A stretch of 64,000 bases of DNA from Lactarius indigo (lineage: Eukaryota; Basidiomycota; Agaricomycetes; Russulales; Russulaceae). This document shows, piece by piece, positions 58,824 to 64,000 of the stretch. Under the pieces are notes generated by a model that worked only from the letters and a program-made list of their open reading frames with translations, was not told the origin of the DNA and searched no databases. Position 1 is the first letter of the stretch, and every line of letters begins with the position of its first letter. The DNA is taken from positions 1 through 64,000 of the forward strand of contig JAFKAC010000135.1 of NCBI GenBank assembly GCA_025766275.1. Direction: 5' to 3'. The translations under genes were made by a program, and so were the position numbers.

Positions 58824-60619
58824 CTTTGGTTTCTTGGGTATGGGCAATTTCGTGAGAGATGTCCTGGGGCATGACAGTTATAGCACAGGACGTTCCTTAA
58901 ATCCCGTCGGGATCCTCCTCTTCCTCGCCCTCGCACCCCAGGCCCTCCCCTCGGTGGGAACAGGGGTGCGGGCCAGTCGCGATGGGGGAGTTTGTTGAAG
59001 TCGATGTCTTCCGACCCGGCGAGTCGCACCTTGGCCCGATCTGCCGACGTGTCCATGGCCCACGGGTTGTTTTGGGGCAGGTTCTGTGGGAGTGCCCATC
59101 CGGCATTACCACTCTGCTTCTTCGGCTGCGTTTGGGTATTCTTGTATTCATTGAGTCTTGCTTTGAGGTGGATGTAATTTTTCTGTCGTTTGAGTATGGC
59201 CCTCTTCCAATCGTCAAACGTGATCGGGTCGTCGAACTGGAACGCATTTTTAAACAGTTCCTTGGGTAGACCCGATGTGAAGAGGTCGATTGTTTGTGGT
59301 TCATTGAGGCGGTAGTGAGCTTTCCGTGCGAGCTGTTCGAAGTCATTGATGTACTTATCAATGTCCTCTCCCGTCATTTTGAATCCCTTCCGTAGTATTG
59401 CCTGGGCCTGTTCTCGTTCCAGTGTGTTTTCAAATCGCTGGCTGAAACCGTCGGCTACGGCGTCCCATAAGTCTCGAGTGTAGGGGCTAATCCCTCGTTG
59501 TATCTGTCTGTTGAGCCAGTTCAGGAATGATAATACCCATTCGCTGACTGCTCCGCCTTTGATGTAGGAGAGGAACAGGAGGCATCTCCTGTAGTCGTTG
59601 CGCATGATGGGGGCGTCCAAATTCATGCCCCAGTAGACGTGCCACTGCGTTAGGAACTGGTCTACTTTCAGTCTGTCTCCATTGAAAATGGAAGGCGGCT
59701 CGCCGGTTAATTTTTCATTATGGTGACCTCTTCCTCCGGCATCCCCGCCACCTCCTCCTCCGCCTCCTCCTCCGCCGGGCGGCCCGGCGGGCGGTCCTCT
59801 TGGTGGTTCGTTTCTTCGTAGGTCGAACAGAACACCTTCTCCTGGTGGCAGAGGTGGGTCTCCGCTTGGTCCTCCCACCCCTGGAGGGAGTTCCATCGCG
59901 GGTCGTCATCCTGATGGGGGGTCTCCTCTGTCGGATCCTATGGCTCGAAAGATGGCTGCGTCATCTGCGGTCATCCGTACTCCCGTTTCTGGATTGATGG
60001 GCATGAGGATTTCCCTTGCCTCGGCTCGTATTGCGCGTGCTTCTTCGATCGCAACTTCTTCCATGGCTTGCGTTAGGGTTGCCATGATAGCTGGTGATTG
60101 GATATGAATTGGCTCGGGTTCTGTGATGTGGGCGGACTCAGCTCATTCAACAAGGAAGTCCTGTATTGCTCCTCCACTGGTTTCTGTCTGATCCGGCTCT
60201 CGTCCTTCGCTTTCTTCGTGATTTTCTTCTTCAGAGACTAAATTTTCTTCTTCAGAGACTACTTCTCCGGTGGAATGTTCTCGTAGTTCCCCGTCAATGG
60301 GGCCCCAATCTGCTTGGCTGTTGAGTTCTCGTGCGTCGATGTTGCAGTGATATCTGGGTCCTGCCGGTCTTATTACGTCCCACTGGGAGTCTATGGGGTT
60401 CCACGTAACTTCTACCCAACACAGGTGGTCGAAGTTGAACTCAACTGGGCGGAACCTGGTAGGTCCGTTAAACTCCACAAAGTATCCGGTTTCTTCTTGT
60501 CTTTCCCTCCAACTGGCAGCTTGTAAAAAGCGCGTGGGGACGTTGCGTTCTCCTCTTCTCGGGAGCGAATAGGGACGGAAGTTCGTCCACTGGTCTCTTG
60601 TTGTTACGGCCACGATGTA

Positions 60620-60630
60620 ATCTTGGTCTT
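60620..60630 (-). other. LTR-RT-2 primer-binding site
   Basis: Minus-strand AAGACCAAGAT, two bases (TT) from the LTR end. It pairs over 11 nt with 60861-60851. Confidence 0.65.
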
Positions 60631-60632
60631 AA

Positions 60633-61139
60633 TGTAACGTCGTCACGACGTCAGCTCGACTTGAGCGCGGATGGCAGCAACAACTTAGCGATGTGTCTGT
60701 CTGTCGGCTTGAAGACACGAAGGTCCAAGTCCTTGCCTTAGTGAATACACGGAGGTACACCGGCAAGCCAAAAGTCTTGGTCACGAGCGAAGTCGGACAC
60801 TTCTTTAGAGGCAAAAGTGAAAGAGAAGAAGGAACAAGTGACGATTCAAGAAGACCAAGATGGCATATCTTGGTCTTCACTAGACAGCTTAAATACAAAT
60901 CAAGCAGGCTTTCAAGCGCTGCTATGAGTCACAGTAAGGTAGCGTCCAACGTGTCGCGTAAGTAGCTCGAACCCTAATACTACTACTACTAGTATTAGTG
61001 GCGCAGTCCTCAGTCAGCAATTGCGTGCAATCCCCTATCGTACTTGTATCGCCTATCGTAAGTCCGTCACTAATATACCTTACCACCGTAGTGACAACCG
61101 GTACAGTAAGGGTATGGTCATGCGAGTCGAAACGTAACA
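60633..61139 (-). repeat. 5' LTR of LTR-RT-2
   Basis: 507 bp. Read on the minus strand it contains TATTTAA (60895-60889). An inverted repeat, AAGACCAAGAT...ATCTTGGTCTT, straddles the predicted transcript start at 60861. Confidence 0.95.
60851..60895 (-). promoter_or_regulatory. LTR-RT-2 TATA box and predicted start / self-primer
   Basis: TATTTAA (60895-60889) lies 34 bp upstream of ATCTTGGTCTT (60861-60851), the exact reverse complement of the primer-binding site. Confidence 0.65.
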
Positions 61140-61392
61140 GACAGCCTCTGCACTCTGCGCCCAGTGATACGAATGGCCCCCAGTTGGTCATCGACCGCTT
61201 CCCATATGGCAGTCCAGGTTCACCAATACCCGGCACACTTCAAGGCTTTCACGTATATCAGTCCAGTCAAGAGACATTCGGGTCCTCGGTATGGGCACCA
61301 TTTCGCTCCCAGTGTGATTGGGAGATCGCGCGTTGGGCTAAAACACATGGGCCGACATCGTCGGCTGTCGCAGATATCCTTGCAATCCCTGA

Positions 61393-61904
61393 TGTTACGG
61401 TATGGACTCAACAACTCATTACACACGACTCATGACCGGTTATGACTACGGTCCGGTATTAGCATTAGTCATGGACTCTTACATCGCATCAGTCAGCATA
61501 GTAGTTCGCACGTGATTGTGACTCATGTATGACTCATTCCTAGGATAGCTGTACTAGGGTTCGAGCTAGTTACGCTATTGGTTTACCTAACTATTCCAGC
61601 GGCGCTTTAAAGCCCGCGTGTATCTGTATAAGTAGTCGACTCAGAAGACCAAGAGTCCCCATCTTGGTCTTCTTCAATCCACTGCCTAACTCGTCTTTTG
61701 TCTGCCTTAGTCTCGAACTAAGTGTGCCTCTGCTTGTATCCACCAAGGGATACTCTTCTTCATCCTTTTTTGCTGCAGCGTGTGCCGGTGTGCCCCTGTT
61801 CAGCCTGTGTTGGGTTGACATGTGATCCCCATTCACCTAACTTTTGCTAAGTTGATTACGCCCTTCACGAGTCCAAGTCGGACTAACGCCGGTGGAGCGT
61901 AACA
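61393..61904 (+). mobile_element. Solo LTR of the LTR-RT-5 lineage
   Basis: 512 bp, TGTTACGG...CGTAACA, with target duplication CCTGA (61388-61392 and 61905-61909). More diverged from LTR-RT-5 than its two LTRs are from each other, so an older copy. It carries the same TATAAG and ATCTTGGTCTT arrangement. Confidence 0.95.
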
Positions 61905-64000
61905 CCTGAGGTACGATCATCCTTATTGTTTCGTGACATAACTAATGCATCTTGAAAGGTCGTTGACAAGCTTGGCTTGTCATATCACACGTCAAATGAA
62001 CTGAACTACATTATCGACACGGAGCTACCAGGGCGCCCCCAGTTCAAGTGCGAGGACATGACCATCACGGGTAACACCCTTCAATTCTATTTCCGTGACG
62101 TCTTGCAATGTATTTGGACGCTTTACGGCGACCCTGAGTTTACGCGTGACTTGGTATTTGCGCCAGAGCACCACTACACCGATCACGAGCGAACATGCCG
62201 TGTGTATAGCGAGATGCACACCGGTGATTGGTGGTGGGCAGTACAGGTGCGCCCTCAATTTCTTGGGTTATTTCACGCACTTATGACTTATGATAGACAT
62301 CCCTCGAAGCACACCAGCCAGGCGCTACGGTCATCCTGGTCATCATCTCCTCTGACAAGACCCAACTTACACTTTTTCGTGGTAAGGCCGCCTACCCTGT
62401 GTATCTCACGATTGGAAATGTTCCAAAGGATATCCGCCGAAAGCCATCACGCCACGCTCAAATGCTGATCGGATACATTCCGACTACTCGCCTTGAAGAA
62501 ATTGGCAACAAGGCAGCTCGGCAGCGTGCGCTTGCAAATGTATTCCATTTTTGCATGCGAAACCTCCTAGCCCCGATTGTGTCCCATGGCAAAACAGGTG
62601 TCGCAATGATGAGCGGTGATGGGATCTGGCGCCAGTGCCATCCCATCTTCGCCGTGTTCATTGGCAACTACCCCGAGCAAGTGCTGGTGACTTGCACGTT
62701 CAATGGCCGGTGCCCAAAGTGTATCGTGCACCGCAATGACCTCGGTGACTATTCCAGGTCTCCTCTCCATGATTACAACAAAGCCATGGAAGCTTTTCTT
62801 TCGGCAGATGGAGATGTACAGACGTTCCATTCAGTCTGTCGTGAAGCTAGTCTCAAGCCAGTCTTCCATCCATTCTGGGAGGCGCTTCCCCTCGCTGACA
62901 TCTTTGTTTCAATCACACCCGACATCTTACACCAAATGCTTCAGGGCGTTATGAAGCATTTGATTAGATGGCTGACAGATTCTGGTGTCTTCGGACGAGC
63001 ACAAATCGATGCGCGATGTAGGTCTTTGCCACCTAATCACCATGTTATGACTTTTGTCAGGGGTATTTCGACCCTTTCTCGGGTCTCGGGTCTCGAACAC
63101 AAACACATGTGCCAGATCCTCCTTGGCCTTGTCATCGAACTTCCACTTCCTTCTGGAGGGTCCCCTGTGCGGGTTATTAGGACCATGCGTGCGCTACTTG
63201 ATTTTTTGTACATCACACAACTTCCATCACACACTACTGAAACCTTACTTCGCCTTGAGGAGTCCCTGGCCCAATTTCACGACAATAAAGATGTATTTGT
63301 CGACCTTGGCGTCCACGAACACTTCAATATCCCCAAGGTCCACAGCCTCTTACATTACAAATCGTCGATTACCCTTTTCGGCAGCACGGATAATTACAAC
63401 ACAGAGCAAACCGAGCGACTCCATATCAACTTCACAAAGGATGCTTACCGCGCGACGAATCGTAAGGACGAGTACCCTCAGATGACTGCATGGCTGGACC
63501 GCCGTGAGAAGATACAACGGCACGCAATGTTTATTGCCTGGTGGCAGCAGACTCAACACGACAGCACTCGATGCTCGGAGCCAATTGGACCTCCTAAGCC
63601 TGTTCCACGGACCCTCCAAATGGCTCGAAATCCGTCTCTGAAGGCCGTTTCTTTCAACAACCTCGCTGACAAATATGGAGCGTTCGACTTTCAAGACGCC
63701 CTCGCCGATTTTATTGCTCGACTCAATCACCCCCAAGCTTCTACAACAGCACTGAGGGCTCTGGCCGAAGACACTTTGTTACCGTTCCGTCATGTTTCGG
63801 TATTCCACAAGATCAAATTTGTTTCAACAATTGACTCCAAAGTTATTGACGTCGTTCATGTTCGGCCGGATCAAAAGGACGCCCGTGGGCGCACAATACC
63901 ATCGCGTTTTGATACTGTCATTATCCGCAGCAGAACTCGTGATAACTGTAGCGGTATGACTTATCGCGTACAACTAGACCAAGGGAAGTGTTAGTGAACT

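Larger units (their letters stand above)
50749..60613 (-). pseudogene. gag: Gag of LTR-RT-2 (split by LTR-RT-5)
   Basis: Coding pieces 58829-60613 and 50749-51030 join in frame (689 codons including stop, the same as LTR-RT-4). The conserved region begins at a GTG (60613, context ATC-GTG-G) with no AUG in any frame between the predicted RNA start and it. The first in-frame AUG is codon 177 (60085, MATLTQ). The domains are: N-terminal extension with TGYFVEFNGP and PVEFNFDHLCW; an acidic stretch; a glycine-rich linker (about 59750-59780); a capsid-like region (WHVYWGMNLDAPIMRNDY, DRDTLER-type helices); and a CCHC knuckle (CYNCHAPGHLSRNC). TGA codons at 60143-60145 and 59906-59908 replace CGA arginine codons of LTR-RT-4. 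The stop is 50749-50751, just after the frameshift site. Confidence 0.85.
29154..61139 (-). mobile_element. LTR-RT-2: full-length Ty3/Gypsy chromovirus, host of the nest
   Basis: A minus-strand element in three pieces (29154-31100, 47446-51030, 58829-61139; 7843 bp in total). It is bounded by 507 bp LTRs and by the target duplication GACAG (29149-29153 and 61140-61144). It carries a primer-binding site at 60620-60630 and a polypurine tract (AAAAAGGGGGTGA on the minus strand) against the 3' LTR at 29661-29673. Gag and Pol are in -1 relation. LTR-RT-3 interrupts pol and LTR-RT-5 interrupts gag. Three in-frame TGA codons inactivate it (60143-60145, 59906-59908, 47780-47782). The ten differences I count between its LTRs are all CpG transitions. 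Confidence 0.95.
28950..63994 (+). pseudogene. Plavaka-type transposase gene, interrupted by 32 kb of nested LTR elements
   Basis: Exon 1 is 28950-29153 plus 61145-61392 plus 61910; exon 2 is 61959-62246 and exon 3 is 62297-63994 (stop TAG 63992-63994). Introns are 61911-61958 (48 bp, ACTAAT branch-like) and 62247-62296 (50 bp). After subtracting the retroelements and one copy of each target duplication the frame is open for 812 codons plus stop. Hallmarks of agaricomycete Plavaka transposases (CACTA-related) are FPYGSPGSP, EIARWAKTHGPTSSA, TGDWWWAVQ, HAQMLIGYIPTTRL, NYPEQVLVTC with a following CPKC, PDILHQMLQGV and HYKSSITLFGSTDNYNTEQT. The N-terminus is acidic, with no visible zinc finger, so a further 5' exon may exist. 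The gene is disrupted now, but its coding sequence shows no other break, so it was probably intact when hit. Terminal inverted repeats lie outside the view. Confidence 0.75.

Noticed and set aside
1..64000. CRISPR arrays, rRNA, tRNA genes
   Set aside because: No regularly spaced short repeats and no tRNA-like A/B boxes or cloverleaf were recognised; a tRNAscan run would be decisive.

Overview
The window looks like transposon-rich DNA from a basidiomycete fungus, most likely an agaricomycete. The signs are short introns (about 48-69 bp) with GT..AG ends, a Plavaka-type and a Tnp2-like (CACTA) transposase, a small WD40 gene with several introns, and a pile of chromodomain Ty3/Gypsy retrotransposons. 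I could run no database search; family names rest on motifs I can read.

Layout. Positions 1-2368 hold the 5' part of a decayed minus-strand Gypsy element (LTR-RT-1), cut by the window edge. Positions 2369-28949 are gene-poor sequence with older material: a small two-exon hypothetical gene (3342-4041), an apparently intact P-loop NTPase/nuclease gene resembling Crinkler-RHS-type proteins (9134-12092), a broken Tnp2-like transposase (15602-19533), two diverged copies of an uncharacterised gene family (about 20.4-22.5 kb on + and 27.3-28.6 kb on -), a 0.7 kb dispersed inverted repeat (4.2-4.9 and 22.3-22.9 kb) and a six-exon WD40 gene with a hydrophobic tail (23046-24534).

From 28950 to the end lies one Plavaka-type transposase gene whose coding exon is interrupted by about 32 kb of nested retrotransposons. 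LTR-RT-2 (minus, 29154-61139, target duplication GACAG) sits in the exon. LTR-RT-3 (plus, 31101-47440, ATCAA) sits in its pol and LTR-RT-5 (plus, 51031-58823, CTTTG) in its gag. LTR-RT-4 (minus, 38863-46723, TTAC) sits in the 3' LTR of LTR-RT-3, and a solo LTR (31784-32282, CTTGC) in the 5' LTR of LTR-RT-3. A second solo LTR (61393-61904, CCTGA) sits at the end of the same Plavaka exon. Removing all insertions and one copy of each target duplication leaves an open frame of 812 codons plus stop over three exons.

The retrotransposons share a layout that I think is the most interesting thing here. A TATA box lies 33-35 bp upstream of an 11-nt sequence exactly complementary to the primer-binding site, which points to Tf1-like self-priming; three different 11-mers covary with their own binding sites. 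Then comes a leader plus a conserved protein-coding stretch of about 0.7-1.2 kb essentially without AUG in any frame, suggesting a non-AUG-initiated N-terminal Gag extension. Gag ends at a -1 slippery heptamer that leads into Pol (protease, RT, RNase H, integrase, chromodomain and a further conserved C-terminal domain). By eye, 25 of 26 differences between paired LTRs are CpG transitions. All eight premature stops in the four nested coding elements are TGA; six lie where a sibling copy has arginine. Decay therefore appears to be driven by cytosine methylation or a RIP-like process.
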